Notes: a model not told the origin generated them from the letters alone. A stretch of DNA of 64,000 bases from Pseudorhizobium endolithicum (GCF_902153245.2 NZ_CABFWF030000001.1:372001-436000); one strand, 5' to 3'; shown: positions 8,381-18,157, counted from the stretch's first letter. Numbers and translations are program-made.

Positions 8381-8400
8381 ATATCGTCCATGGTCGATAT
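8381..8400. promoter_or_regulatory. palindromic operator at the arsR start
   Basis: ATATCGTCCATGGTCGATAT is a 20-bp inverted repeat with one mismatched pair of positions. It overlaps the arsR start codons and a candidate -10 (CATATA, 8378-8383). It is the size and symmetry expected for an ArsR-family operator, so autoregulation is likely. Confidence 0.65.
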
Positions 8401-8707
8401 GAACCCCTGCCCCGTGAAGGTCGAAATCCTCAAGGCACTGGCCCACCCGGCACGTCTGGAATTTCTGGAGTGGATGCGGGAGCCCCATCGGCATTTCGCC
8501 TCGCAGGTCCATCCTCTTGAGATGGGTGTTTGCGCCCAGCAGTTCGAACGGCGCTGCGGCCTCTCCCAATCGACCGTTTCGGCCCACCTCGCCGCATTGG
8601 AACGAGCGGGACTGGTCGTGATCGAGCGCGTCGGGCAGTGGTCCTTCTATCGCCGCAACGAAACCGCCATCCAGGGCTTTCTCGCCGAGCTCGCCAGGAC
8701 GCTCTGA
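8390..8707 (+). CDS. ArsR family transcriptional regulator
   Basis: A winged-helix protein of about 105 residues: KVEILKALAHPARLEFLEWM, then the recognition helix CGLSQSTVSAHLAALERAGLVV and the wing VGQWSFYRRNE. It has cysteines near the N-terminus (NPCP) and at VCAQQFERRCG, which could be sensing residues. The start is ATG 8390 or ATG 8399. Neither has a ribosome site, and the predicted transcript begins about there, so the mRNA may be leaderless. The open frame to 8345 runs into the sRNA terminator and is rejected. It lies 40 bases before an old yellow enzyme gene and probably represses it. Confidence 0.85.
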   Translation: MVDMNPCPVKVEILKALAHPARLEFLEWMREPHRHFASQVHPLEMGVCAQQFERRCGLSQSTVSAHLAALERAGLVVIERVGQWSFYRRNETAIQGFLAELARTL

Positions 8708-8747
8708 TTACCTCGCATCATCCTCCCAGGACAATAAGGACATTGCA

Positions 8748-9869
8748 ATGACCAGTCTCTTCGACCCCATCAAGATCGGCGACATTGAGCTTCAGAACCG
8801 TGTGGCGATGGCACCACTGACGCGCAACCGGTCACCAAAGGCCGTTCCAAACGACCTCAATGTTACCTATTACGAGCAGCGCGCGAGCGCCGGCCTGATC
8901 ATCACCGAAGGGACGCCCGTCACCCAGCAGGGCCAGGGCTATGCGGATGTTCCCGGCCTTTACCTGCCGGAGGCGGTCGAAGGATGGAAGAAGGTGACGG
9001 CCGCAGTACAGGCGAAAGGCGGCAAGATCGTCACTCAGCTCTGGCATGTCGGGCGTGTGTCGCACGTCTCTCTGCAGCCGGACGGACAGGCGCCGGTCGC
9101 TCCGTCCGCTATTCCTGCCGGAGGCAAGACCTACATCGTCAACGACGACGGCACAGGCGCTTTTGTCGAAACCTCGGCACCCCGCGCACTTGAAGCCTCC
9201 GAAATTCCCGGCATCGTCGAGGACTTCCGCAAAGCAGCCCGCGCAGCGATGGATGCCGGCTTCGACGGCGTCGAGATCCATGGCGCGAACGGCTACCTCA
9301 TCGACCAGTTCCTGAAGACCGGCGCCAACCAGCGCACCGACGAATACGGCGGGTTGATCGAGAACCGTGCCCGGTTCCTGCTTCAGGTCGTGGACGCCGT
9401 TGCCGGAGAGATCGGCGCAGGGCGGACCGGCCTTCGCCTGTCGCCGACCACGCCCGCCAACGGCATTTCGGACAGGGACCCGCAGCCGCTCTTCAGCTAC
9501 GTGGCTGAGCAACTGGCCAAGCGCGAACTATCCTTCATCCACGTCATCGAAGGCGCGACCGGCGGAGACCGTGGCTTCCAGTACGATGGGACCACGTTCA
9601 ACTATGACGCCTTCCGTGATACGTATCGCAGGGCAGGCGGCAGGGCCGGCTGGATGGTCAACAACGGCTATGACCGTGAAGCGGCCATGGAGGCCGTTGC
9701 AAGCGGGCGCGCCGATCTGGTTTCGTTCGGCCGCCTCTTCATCGCCAATCCCGACCTTGTCGAGCGGCTGAAGGCTGGGACCGTTCTCAACGACCCGGAC
9801 CGCAATACCTTCTACGGCGGCGGCGCGAAGGGCTATACCGACTATCCGTCGCTCGACGCGGCAGCCTGA
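8748..9869 (+). CDS. nemA: alkene reductase, old yellow enzyme family (NemA-like)
   Basis: A 373-residue FMN-dependent TIM barrel. It begins LFDPIKIGDIELQNRVAMAPLTRNRS, carries the substrate-binding HGANGYLIDQFL (the His-Asn pair of the family), and has GRLFIANPDL in the phosphate-binding region. These enzymes use NAD(P)H to reduce activated alkenes, nitro compounds and N-ethylmaleimide, so they detoxify electrophiles. It follows the ArsR regulator, a pairing consistent with electrophile-induced expression. The symbol reflects family resemblance. Confidence 0.92.
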   Translation: MTSLFDPIKIGDIELQNRVAMAPLTRNRSPKAVPNDLNVTYYEQRASAGLIITEGTPVTQQGQGYADVPGLYLPEAVEGWKKVTAAVQAKGGKIVTQLWHVGRVSHVSLQPDGQAPVAPSAIPAGGKTYIVNDDGTGAFVETSAPRALEASEIPGIVEDFRKAARAAMDAGFDGVEIHGANGYLIDQFLKTGANQRTDEYGGLIENRARFLLQVVDAVAGEIGAGRTGLRLSPTTPANGISDRDPQPLFSYVAEQLAKRELSFIHVIEGATGGDRGFQYDGTTFNYDAFRDTYRRAGGRAGWMVNNGYDREAAMEAVASGRADLVSFGRLFIANPDLVERLKAGTVLNDPDRNTFYGGGAKGYTDYPSLDAAA

Positions 9870-9877
9870 CGGATGCC

Positions 9878-9897
9878 GGGGCGCCTTCGGGCGCCCC
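9878..9897. terminator. GC-rich hairpin after the old yellow enzyme gene
   Basis: GGGGCGCC (9878-9885) and GGCGCCCC (9890-9897) form a perfect 8-bp stem with a TTCG tetraloop, 9 bases after the stop codon. There is no T-run, so termination may be partial or the hairpin may stabilise the 3' end. Confidence 0.5.
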
Positions 9898-9975
9898 TCC
9901 CCGCCGAACCTCCCCTATCCGGCCTCCGCCGCTCGGGGCCGGCGGCCCCGCTCGCTCGTCGACGGAAGTTGAGCG

Positions 9976-10245
9976 TCACGCCTGGTTCTGTTCGACCTCG
10001 TCATCGCCGTCGACCACCTCGGCTTCGGGCCGGTCGCCACCGTCACTATATTCGGTGTGCCAGACTCCCTTTTCGTCCTGCCAACTGATCTCTTCCGGCT
10101 CTCCGCCCACCTGCTGTTCAGCCGCGACGATGCGCGCCGCCTGCAAGGCGTCGGAATGTGTCGGAAAGGTCTCTGAATAGACATCGCCAAGACGATAGGC
10201 CCATCCGCCGTCATGCTGGACGACCTTATAGACAACCTTGGTCAT
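9976..10245 (-). CDS. DUF2188-like small protein
   Basis: An 89-residue acidic protein beginning MTKVVYKVVQHDGGWAYR and containing FPTHSDALQAARIVAAEQ. The pattern of a short beta hairpin, a helix with conserved A-x2-A and a beta strand matches DUF2188 proteins, whose function is unknown. ATG 10245 has a strong ribosome site (GGAGGGAGC). An upstream ATG at 10287 lacks one. It diverges from the antiporter gene. Confidence 0.8.
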   Translation of the reverse strand: MTKVVYKVVQHDGGWAYRLGDVYSETFPTHSDALQAARIVAAEQQVGGEPEEISWQDEKGVWHTEYSDGGDRPEAEVVDGDDEVEQNQA

Positions 10246-10447
10246 GCTCCCTCCTGTCCTTTCTCCTTTTCCCATCGCGCCGGGCACCCCGCGGCGCGTC
10301 GGTCATGAGAAAGCGCAGTCGGCGCCGCAAGGTTCCAAGCCACCTGCGGAATATGACAGCAAAAGCCAATCCCGCAAACGAGACCGCCGCACCGCTTGAT
10401 GGACAGCCACATCGCCATAGATACCCCGGCGAAGCAAGGAGCAGCAC

Positions 10448-11575
10448 GTGGCACTGCCGTCCATTCTGAAGCAGGAGAAACTTCTTCCCATTGCCGCCGT
10501 CGCTGCGGTTCTTGCCTACTTTTCCGAGAATCCCCTCATGGAAGGCGGCAAGACCGTCTCCCTGCTTGCTGCGGCCGCACTCATCGCCGTTATCATCCTG
10601 GCCTCCACGCGGGTGGCGCATCATGCCGAGGTGCTGGCACGAAAGGTTGGCGACCCCTACGGCACGATGATCCTCACCCTGTCGGCCGTCGCGGTGGAAG
10701 TGCTGATCCTGGCGATCATGATGCGAACCTCCACGTCGCCGACGCTGGTGCGCGACACGATCTATGCGGCGGTCATGCTCGACATCAACGGCATCCTCGG
10801 GCTGGCCGCCCTGCTCGGCGGACTGCGGCACGGCGAGCAGGCCTATAACGACGATTCCAGCCGCACCTACAGCGTGATGATCCTGACAGCCATGGGCATC
10901 TCCATGGTCGTTCCTGAATTCGTGCCGCGCGACCGCTGGCACATCTATTCGGCCTTCACGATCGGTGCGATGATCGCTCTCTACGCCCTCTTCCTGCGCA
11001 TGCAGGTGGGCACCCACAGCTATTTCTTCAGCTACAGCTATCCCACCGCCCGCCGACGCACGCCGCCCGGCGAACCGCCCGTGGCAGAGGAACCCGATCA
11101 TGAACACGCCGCGGAAGAAGAATCCGCTACTGCTTCAATCGCAATCATCCTCGTCGGCGTGGTCATCATCGGCGTGCTGGCCGAATTCATGTCGGCTCTC
11201 CTGAGTACGGGCCTGGAAGGAAGCGGGGCACCTCCCGCCCTGATGGCGGTCGTCGTTGCGACAATTTCCGCCGCGCCGGAGATCCTGACCGCCCTGCGGG
11301 CGGCGCTTCGCAACAGGATGCAGGCGGTGGTCAACATCGCTCTCGGCGCCTCGCTTTCCACCGTCATCCTCACCGTGCCGGTGATGGAGGCGATCGCGCT
11401 CTATACGGGGCAGCCCTTCCTGATGGCAATGACCCCGGTGCAGACGGTGATGGTCGCGATCACGCTAATCGCCGCCGCGATCAATCTCAACGACGGCCAG
11501 ACGAACGCCATCGAAGGCATGACCCACTTCGTCCTGTTCGCCACCTTCGTGATGCTGACAATTCTCGGATTGTGA
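10448..11575 (+). CDS. chaA: calcium/sodium:proton antiporter (ChaA-type CaCA family)
   Basis: A 375-residue membrane protein with about 11 hydrophobic spans. It has the two inverted alpha repeats of the cation/Ca2+ exchanger superfamily: GDPYGTMILTLSAVAVEVLIL and ATISAAPEILTALRAALRNR. An acidic cytoplasmic loop (EEPDHEHAAEEE, near residue 220) separates the halves. It exports Ca2+ or Na+ in exchange for protons. GTG 10448 is chosen because AAGGAG lies six bases upstream and no nearer ATG is in frame. Confidence 0.87.
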   Translation: MALPSILKQEKLLPIAAVAAVLAYFSENPLMEGGKTVSLLAAAALIAVIILASTRVAHHAEVLARKVGDPYGTMILTLSAVAVEVLILAIMMRTSTSPTLVRDTIYAAVMLDINGILGLAALLGGLRHGEQAYNDDSSRTYSVMILTAMGISMVVPEFVPRDRWHIYSAFTIGAMIALYALFLRMQVGTHSYFFSYSYPTARRRTPPGEPPVAEEPDHEHAAEEESATASIAIILVGVVIIGVLAEFMSALLSTGLEGSGAPPALMAVVVATISAAPEILTALRAALRNRMQAVVNIALGASLSTVILTVPVMEAIALYTGQPFLMAMTPVQTVMVAITLIAAAINLNDGQTNAIEGMTHFVLFATFVMLTILGL

Positions 11576-11715
11576 ACGATGCCTCCACGCTTTCCGAGAT
11601 AACCAAATCTTGAAGAACACGTGTAGGGCAAGCCGCAGCGCCCGACCTAGATCATTCGTCGCTGCGGTATCGCCAAGGTGGCCGCACCGCTGAAGGTGAA
11701 AAAGGGAGATTTTCG

Positions 11716-12978
11716 ATGAACCGCCTGATCGTTCTGTTGTCCGGAACCATCCTTTCGGCCGCCCTGCTCGCGGTGCCCGTTCAGGCCCAGCAGGGCGTTC
11801 AACCGGCCACGGGCGCGGAAAACAGCAACGCCGGCGAACCGGTCGAGACCGAACCGGCCAATGCGCCGGATCAGGAGCCGGCCTTCGGCGGCCAGACCCG
11901 CGCGCCGCAACCGGCCGAAATGCCGGAAGTCCAGACGGAGGTCGTGGCGGACGGATTGCCCCACCTCTGGGCCATGGAATTCCTGCCCGACGGCCGCATG
12001 CTGGTGACCGCCAAGGAGGGCGCCATGCACATCGTTTCGCCAGACGGCGACGCCGGGCCAGAGATCGAAGGCGTTCCCGAGGTTCTGTCCGGTGGACAAG
12101 GCGGCCTTCTCGATGTCGCCCTCGCCCCCGACTTTCAATCCTCCGGCATGATCTTCTTCTCCTTTTCCGAGGAACGCGAAGACGGCAACGGAACATCCGT
12201 CGCCTCCGGCAAACTTGTCATGGACGGGCAAGGCGGCGGGAAGCTGGAGAACGTCGAGGTCATCTTCCGGCAGATGCCGAGCTATGATGGCAACAAGCAC
12301 TTCGGTTCGAGGCTGGTCTTCGGCCCGAACGGCGAGCTCTACGTCACCGTCGGCGAGCGGTCCGACCCGGAGCCGCGGGTTCAGGCACAGGATCTCTCCA
12401 GCGGTCTCGGCAAGATCTTCCGTATCGACGCGAAGGGCGAGCCGCTGCCGGACAATCCGTTCGTCGGCCAGGACGGCGCACTGCCGGAGATCTGGAGCCT
12501 CGGCCATCGCAATCTCCAGTCAGCGACACTGGATGCTCAAGGCCGCCTCTGGACCGTCGAGCACGGACCGAGGGGTGGCGACGAGTTGAACCGGCCGGAA
12601 GCCGGCAAGAACTACGGCTGGCCCGAGGTCACCTACGGTGTCGAATACAGCGGCGATCCCGTCGGCGAAGGCATCACGCAGCGGGCGGAGACCGAGCAGC
12701 CGGTCTATTACTGGGATCCTGTCATCGCCCCTTCCGGCATGGCCTACTACGATGGCGACGCCATTCCGGAATGGAAGGGCGCCTTCCTCGTCGGCGGCCT
12801 CGTCTCCCAAGGCCTCGTCGTGCTGCACATGGAGAACGATCGGGTGAAGTTTGAGGAACGCGTGCCGCTCGAAGCCCGCATCCGCGACGTGAAGGTCGGC
12901 CCTGACGGCGCCGTCTACGCGGTGACCGAACAGCGCGGCGGTGGCGGGTCAACGATCCTCAAGCTGACGAAGGGGTGA
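11716..12978 (+). CDS. PQQ-dependent sugar dehydrogenase (soluble aldose dehydrogenase type)
   Basis: A 420-residue exported protein. A signal peptide (cleavage after VQA at about residue 24) precedes a low-complexity Pro/Glu-rich linker to about residue 70. A six-bladed beta propeller follows, with GGQGGLLDVALAPDF, LGHRNLQSATL (catalytic His region) and EHGPRGGDELN. It belongs to the glucose/sorbosone dehydrogenase family and should oxidise aldoses in the periplasm with PQQ. AAAGGGAG lies about 10 bases before ATG. Confidence 0.88.
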   Translation: MNRLIVLLSGTILSAALLAVPVQAQQGVQPATGAENSNAGEPVETEPANAPDQEPAFGGQTRAPQPAEMPEVQTEVVADGLPHLWAMEFLPDGRMLVTAKEGAMHIVSPDGDAGPEIEGVPEVLSGGQGGLLDVALAPDFQSSGMIFFSFSEEREDGNGTSVASGKLVMDGQGGGKLENVEVIFRQMPSYDGNKHFGSRLVFGPNGELYVTVGERSDPEPRVQAQDLSSGLGKIFRIDAKGEPLPDNPFVGQDGALPEIWSLGHRNLQSATLDAQGRLWTVEHGPRGGDELNRPEAGKNYGWPEVTYGVEYSGDPVGEGITQRAETEQPVYYWDPVIAPSGMAYYDGDAIPEWKGAFLVGGLVSQGLVVLHMENDRVKFEERVPLEARIRDVKVGPDGAVYAVTEQRGGGGSTILKLTKG

Positions 12979-12998
12979 CGTGCCGAAACGGCACGTTT
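12978..12998 (+). terminator. hairpin at the end of the sugar dehydrogenase gene
   Basis: ACGTGCCG (12978-12985) and CGGCACGT (12989-12996) form an 8-bp stem with an AAA loop that starts at the last base of the stop codon. A short TTT stretch (12996-12998) follows, so it is a modest intrinsic terminator. Confidence 0.5.
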
Positions 12999-13005
12999 CC
13001 TGGCT

Positions 13006-13392
13006 CTAGAAACGGAAAGCCAAGCGATGGTCGGCGAGAAGGCGGTCCACCGTCACGAGCAGAAGACCTTCCGCTTGGCACTGCCCCAGGAGCAGACGAT
13101 CGAATGGATCGCGCGTCCCTGGTTCGGGTTCAACAGCCTTGATGACGTGGGGAACGCCGATCGGCATGATGGTAAGGCCGGAGGCCTGCAATACCGAGGG
13201 CATATCGTCCAGCGCCATGCCAGGATCGAGTTTGCCAAGCCGCCACTTGATCGCGATCTCCCATAAGCTGGCTACGCTGACGAAACCATCAATGTCGGCC
13301 TCGTCAAAGAATTGGGAAAACCGAGGAAAGCGGGAAGGAAAATCCTTCCGAAGGAAGGCCAGCACGAAGTGAGTGTCAAGGAGAAGCCTCAT
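13006..13392 (-). CDS. vapC: type II toxin VapC, PIN-domain ribonuclease
   Basis: A 128-residue PIN domain with acidic residues at the expected places: LLLDTHFVLAFL (Asp6), SLWEIAIKWRLGK (Glu), RDPFDRLLLGQCQ and LVTVDRLL. Such proteins cleave RNA with Mg2+. The start overlaps the antitoxin stop by four bases (ATGA), the normal antitoxin-then-toxin order. It is full length and looks intact. Confidence 0.9.
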   Translation of the reverse strand: MRLLLDTHFVLAFLRKDFPSRFPRFSQFFDEADIDGFVSVASLWEIAIKWRLGKLDPGMALDDMPSVLQASGLTIMPIGVPHVIKAVEPEPGTRDPFDRLLLGQCQAEGLLLVTVDRLLADHRLAFRF

Positions 13393-13661
13393 CTCGCCGG
13401 CAGAGGTTGAATCAGGAAATCCTCCGGGAGCGGATCATCGAAATCATCAGCGATATAGGAAACCGGATCGCTGATGCCTTTGGTTCGCAGATAAGCCTGT
13501 CCCGCCTCGAAATCGATGCGCCGCTTGGGCTTATCCTGATGCGGCACCAGGTCGAATACGGGTTTCCCATCCCGCGTTACAGTCACGGTTTCGCCCTGCG
13601 CTACATCTTGCGCGAGTTCGTCCAGGCGAGCCTGAGCTTCACGAAGGGACACCGTCTTCAT
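13389..13661 (-). CDS. type II antitoxin, Phd/YefM family
   Basis: A 90-residue protein with the Phd/YefM N-terminal DNA-binding fold (MKTVSLREAQARLDELAQDV; GETVTVTRDGKPVFDLVPH). Its acidic C-terminal tail (IADDFDDPLPEDF) should wrap the toxin. It is translated just before vapC with a four-base overlap. A much longer open frame to 14549 is a shadow of aatA; ATG 13661 is the real start. Confidence 0.88.
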   Translation of the reverse strand: MKTVSLREAQARLDELAQDVAQGETVTVTRDGKPVFDLVPHQDKPKRRIDFEAGQAYLRTKGISDPVSYIADDFDDPLPEDFLIQPLPAR

Positions 13662-13711
13662 AGACGGGAATGTAATTCCACTCCCGCACCTCGTCAACGA
13701 AGGCAGGAGCA

Positions 13712-13740
13712 AGAGGCCCGCCAACTCCTTGGGGGCCTCT
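13712..13740 (-). terminator. probable aatA terminator hairpin
   Basis: On the minus strand AGAGGCCC and GGGCCTCT (plus coordinates 13733-13740 and 13712-13719) form an 8-bp stem, 8 bases after the aatA stop codon. The loop is 13 nt and only a weak T-rich tail follows. It separates aatA from the toxin-antitoxin pair. Confidence 0.4.
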
Positions 13741-13747
13741 GTCGCTA

Positions 13748-15495
<1,748 letters not shown>

Positions 15496-15621
15496 AACCC
15501 GACCCTGGAGGCGGCCGCCGCTTGATGAGCCTCGGCGCGGCTGATACGGCATCGTCTCCACGCCAACCGCAGCCGCTGCCGGTTTCCCTCACCTCTTTCA
15601 AGGTCTTCCCCAAGGTTTTCC

Positions 15622-16518
15622 ATGACGCGCATCCAGGCGAATCTCGTTCTTCTGCTAGCAGCCGCGATCTGGGGTGGCGGCTTCGTGGCGCAATCGACGG
15701 CAATGGACGACATCGGGCCGTTCTGGTTCGTCGGGCTGCGCTTCGCGATCGCCGCGATCGCCGTCATGCCGTTCGCCTGGCTGGAAGCGCGCAGGGCGGA
15801 GGTCCGCCTGACCCGCCGGGACTGGCTGTCCTTCGCGGCGGTGGGGCTTGCGCTGTTCGCAGGCGCCATAACCCAGCAGATCGGGCTCTTGACCACGACC
15901 GTTACCAACTCCAGTTTCCTGACAGGTCTCTACGTCGTCTTCGTCCCGCTCATCACCGTGGTGGCCCTGCGGCGGTATCCGCACTGGATCATCTGGCCGG
16001 CTTCGGGAATGTCGCTTCTCGGCATCTTCCTGATGAGCGGCGGGCAACTGGCGAACCTGACGCCGGGCGACCTCCTCACCATCGTCTGCGCGTTCTTCTG
16101 GGGCATCCAGATCATCCTCGCTGGCCTCTTCGTTACTTCCACCGGCCGGCCGTTGGCCTTGTCCGTCACCCAGTTCGCCGTCTGCTCCCTGATCTGCCTG
16201 GCAATCGCGCCCATGACGGAAACGATAAGCTTCGACATCGTCCGCGCATCCTACCGTGAGATCCTCTATGTAGGCCTGGTCTCCTCGGGGCTCGCCTTCG
16301 TGCTGCAGGTGATCGGCCAGCGTTACACGACCGCACCGCAGGCCGCGATCTTCCTGTCCAGCGAGGCGCTTTTCGGCAGCCTCCTCGGAGCCCTCCTGCT
16401 CGGAGACGTGCTGCCGCCGGTGGGCTATGTCGGCTGCGCCATCATATTTGCCGCGATGCTGATGGTGGAAGTCGTACCCGAACTCACGCGGCGAAAGTCC
16501 CGTCTTCCGGCCGCCTGA
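15622..16518 (+). CDS. EamA/DMT-family transporter
   Basis: A 298-residue protein with ten predicted membrane spans arranged as two EamA repeats. The first begins LVLLLAAAIWGGGFVAQ and the second includes GLVSSGLAFVLQVIGQRYTTA and AAIFLSSEALFGSLLGALLLGD, a typical C-terminal EamA signature. Members export metabolites or amino acids; the substrate cannot be read. It stands alone between the 15160 gene and the cold-shock gene. Confidence 0.88.
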   Translation: MTRIQANLVLLLAAAIWGGGFVAQSTAMDDIGPFWFVGLRFAIAAIAVMPFAWLEARRAEVRLTRRDWLSFAAVGLALFAGAITQQIGLLTTTVTNSSFLTGLYVVFVPLITVVALRRYPHWIIWPASGMSLLGIFLMSGGQLANLTPGDLLTIVCAFFWGIQIILAGLFVTSTGRPLALSVTQFAVCSLICLAIAPMTETISFDIVRASYREILYVGLVSSGLAFVLQVIGQRYTTAPQAAIFLSSEALFGSLLGALLLGDVLPPVGYVGCAIIFAAMLMVEVVPELTRRKSRLPAA

Positions 16519-16733
16519 CAGGATGCGACATTTATTTTTCCCGCAACGCCGGAAATGATCTTCCAGCGAGGATAATTCCGAACAACGATCGGCAGCGGGA
16601 AAAATAATGCTGGATATCTACTGAAATTCCACTTTGGTTCCTGCCTTTGATCTTGACCTGGGAAGGAGCCGGCCGCCGCCCGGAGGGCGACTCAAAACTT
16701 TTTCTTGCCAATTCCCGATAAACACAGCAATCT
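16519..16733. other. non-coding stretch with a 12-bp inverted repeat
   Basis: No credible gene. TATTTTTCCCGC (16533-16544) and GCGGGAAAAATA (16595-16606) are perfect inverted copies 50 bp apart, starting 14 bp after the DMT transporter stop. They could form a long hairpin at the end of that mRNA. The rest shows nothing I can name. Confidence 0.5.
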
Positions 16734-16960
16734 GTGAATGTTCGGGCAATTTTCGAGCATGGGAAGACCTATAATAATGCGCTCCGAAGGCGTCAAAACT
16801 TCGGGCGGAGTTCTGGGGGGGACGGTCATGAATCTAATCCATCCAGATACCGCGGTAACGACAGGGACCCTTTCTTAAAGCTGCCTGCCGCCCACCCTAC
16901 GGGGTGTTACTGTGATGCTGTCCGCCGCTGAACACGGACAGATAGAAAAGGACCTGATGC
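16734..16960 (+). promoter_or_regulatory. long 5' leader of the cold-shock gene
   Basis: A candidate -35 TTGCCA (16705-16710) with a weak -10 about 17 bp downstream would give a leader of about 220 nt. Within it CACCC-TACG-GGGTG (16893-16906) forms a small hairpin about 55 bases before the start codon. Long structured leaders that respond to temperature are usual for csp genes. No known riboswitch class is recognised. Confidence 0.4.
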
Positions 16961-17176
16961 ATGGCCGAAACTGGCACTGTAAAATTCTTCAACACCGACA
17001 AAGGCTTCGGCTTCATTAAGCCAGACAATGGTGGCGCCGATATCTTTGTTCACATCTCCGCCGTACAGGCTTCCGGCCTGTCCGGGCTTTCAGAAAATCA
17101 GAAAGTAAGCTTCGACACGGAACCGGATCGTCGCGGCAAGGGGCCCAAGGCGGTCAACTTGCAGATTTCCGGTTAA
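16961..17176 (+). CDS. cspA: cold-shock protein, CspA family
   Basis: A 71-residue single cold-shock domain with RNP1 (KGFGFIKP) and RNP2 (DIFVHISAV) RNA-binding motifs. It acts as an RNA chaperone. AAAAGGA lies about nine bases before the ATG. It has a long leader upstream and an intrinsic terminator downstream, so it is monocistronic. The genome may hold several csp paralogues, so the exact number in the family is open. Confidence 0.93.
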   Translation: MAETGTVKFFNTDKGFGFIKPDNGGADIFVHISAVQASGLSGLSENQKVSFDTEPDRRGKGPKAVNLQISG

Positions 17177-17191
17177 GCCAAGGAAGGCTTT

Positions 17192-17884
17192 CTATTCGAG
17201 TTGAGGCCCGGCAGTCATGCCGGGTTTTTTTATGTCGTCCATCCCCTGCAGGAACGGATTGGTGCGCCGCTCGTCGCCAATGCGCCCGCCCGGCCCGTGG
17301 CCGCACAGGAAGCCGACATCGTCGCCGAGCGGCAGGACCTTTTCGCGGATGGAGCGCAGCAGCGTCGCATGATCGCCGCCCGGCAGATCGGTGCGTCCGA
17401 TGGAGCCGTTGAAGAGAACATCGCCGAGATGCGCGAAACGCTGCTCCCGATCGAAGTAGATGACATGCCCGGGCGCATGGCCGGGGCAGTGGAACACCTC
17501 GAAAACATGCCCCTCGAAGGAAACGGTGCCACCGTCCTCCAGGAACCTGTCGGGCGTGACGTTGCGGACCGTCATGGGCACGCCGAACATCCGGGCCTGC
17601 GCCTCCAGCCCCTGAAGAAGCGGCATGTCGTCCCTGTGCGGGCCGATGACCGGGACGCCGAGGGCTTCCCTCAACTGGTCGGCACCGCCGGCATGGTCGA
17701 TGTGGCCGTGGGTCAGCCAAATCTCACGGATGGCCAGGCCGTTCCGCTCGATCACATCGATGATCTGCTCGACGTCGCCGCCTGGATCGACCACGACGCC
17801 GACCTTGGTCTCCTCGTCGAAGAGTATCGTGCAGTTCTGCTGGAAGGGTGTCACCGGTACGATGCCGGCTTGCAATCTGCCCAT
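17192..17884 (-). CDS. MBL-fold metallo-hydrolase (glyoxalase II-like)
   Basis: A 230-residue metallo-beta-lactamase-fold protein with the metal-binding motif THGHIDHAGG, the histidine FHCPGHAPGHV and the bridging Asp in HLGDVLFNGSIGRTD. A further His sits in FLCGHGPGG. It is closest in layout to YcbL/GloB-type hydrolases that cleave thioesters. Its last codons read through the cold-shock terminator on the other strand (PGMTAGPQLE). ATG 17884 starts the family N-terminus. Confidence 0.88.
   Translation of the reverse strand: MGRLQAGIVPVTPFQQNCTILFDEETKVGVVVDPGGDVEQIIDVIERNGLAIREIWLTHGHIDHAGGADQLREALGVPVIGPHRDDMPLLQGLEAQARMFGVPMTVRNVTPDRFLEDGGTVSFEGHVFEVFHCPGHAPGHVIYFDREQRFAHLGDVLFNGSIGRTDLPGGDHATLLRSIREKVLPLGDDVGFLCGHGPGGRIGDERRTNPFLQGMDDIKKPGMTAGPQLE
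17207..17231 (+). terminator. Rho-independent terminator of the cold-shock gene
   Basis: CCCGGCA (17207-17213), loop GTCA, TGCCGGG (17218-17224), then seven T. It lies 31 bases after the csp stop codon. It is inside the 3' coding end of the convergent MBL-fold gene, which ends at 17192. Confidence 0.9.
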
Positions 17885-17968
17885 GATCGACTCCAGGATT
17901 GTCGGGCGGATCTATAGCGGCTTCCGGCTGGCGGCGAAAGGATAATGGGAACGCGGGGCGCCTTTCCT

Positions 17969-18157
17969 CTAGTTCATCGTGGCCATGTAGCTTCCGTTGG
18001 CCGAAACGGGCGGCGCGAAGCTGACCGTGGCGAGCAGGAAGGCTGAGACGACCACCTTGGCGGTGAAGACGGTGACCAGCAGAGGCCGAAGCGAATGGGA
18101 AGGGCTGGTCTGAATCGATGGGGCTGTGGCTGCCGTGGATTGCGAAAGGGTGGTCAT
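17969..18157 (-). CDS. small conserved membrane or exported peptide
   Basis: A 62-residue protein with one hydrophobic segment (LLVTVFTAKVVVSAFLLATV) and a SANGSYMATMN tail. A purine-rich ribosome site (GGAGAGAGAC) directly precedes ATG 18157. I know no function. It could be a single-pass membrane peptide or a secreted peptide cleaved after VSA. It is separated from the MBL gene by 84 bases on the same strand. Confidence 0.6.
   Translation of the reverse strand: MTTLSQSTAATAPSIQTSPSHSLRPLLVTVFTAKVVVSAFLLATVSFAPPVSANGSYMATMN

Noticed and set aside
16519-16960. SAM-II or other known riboswitch upstream of the cold-shock gene
   Set aside because: The downstream gene is not metabolic and the pseudoknot pattern of SAM-II is not visible.
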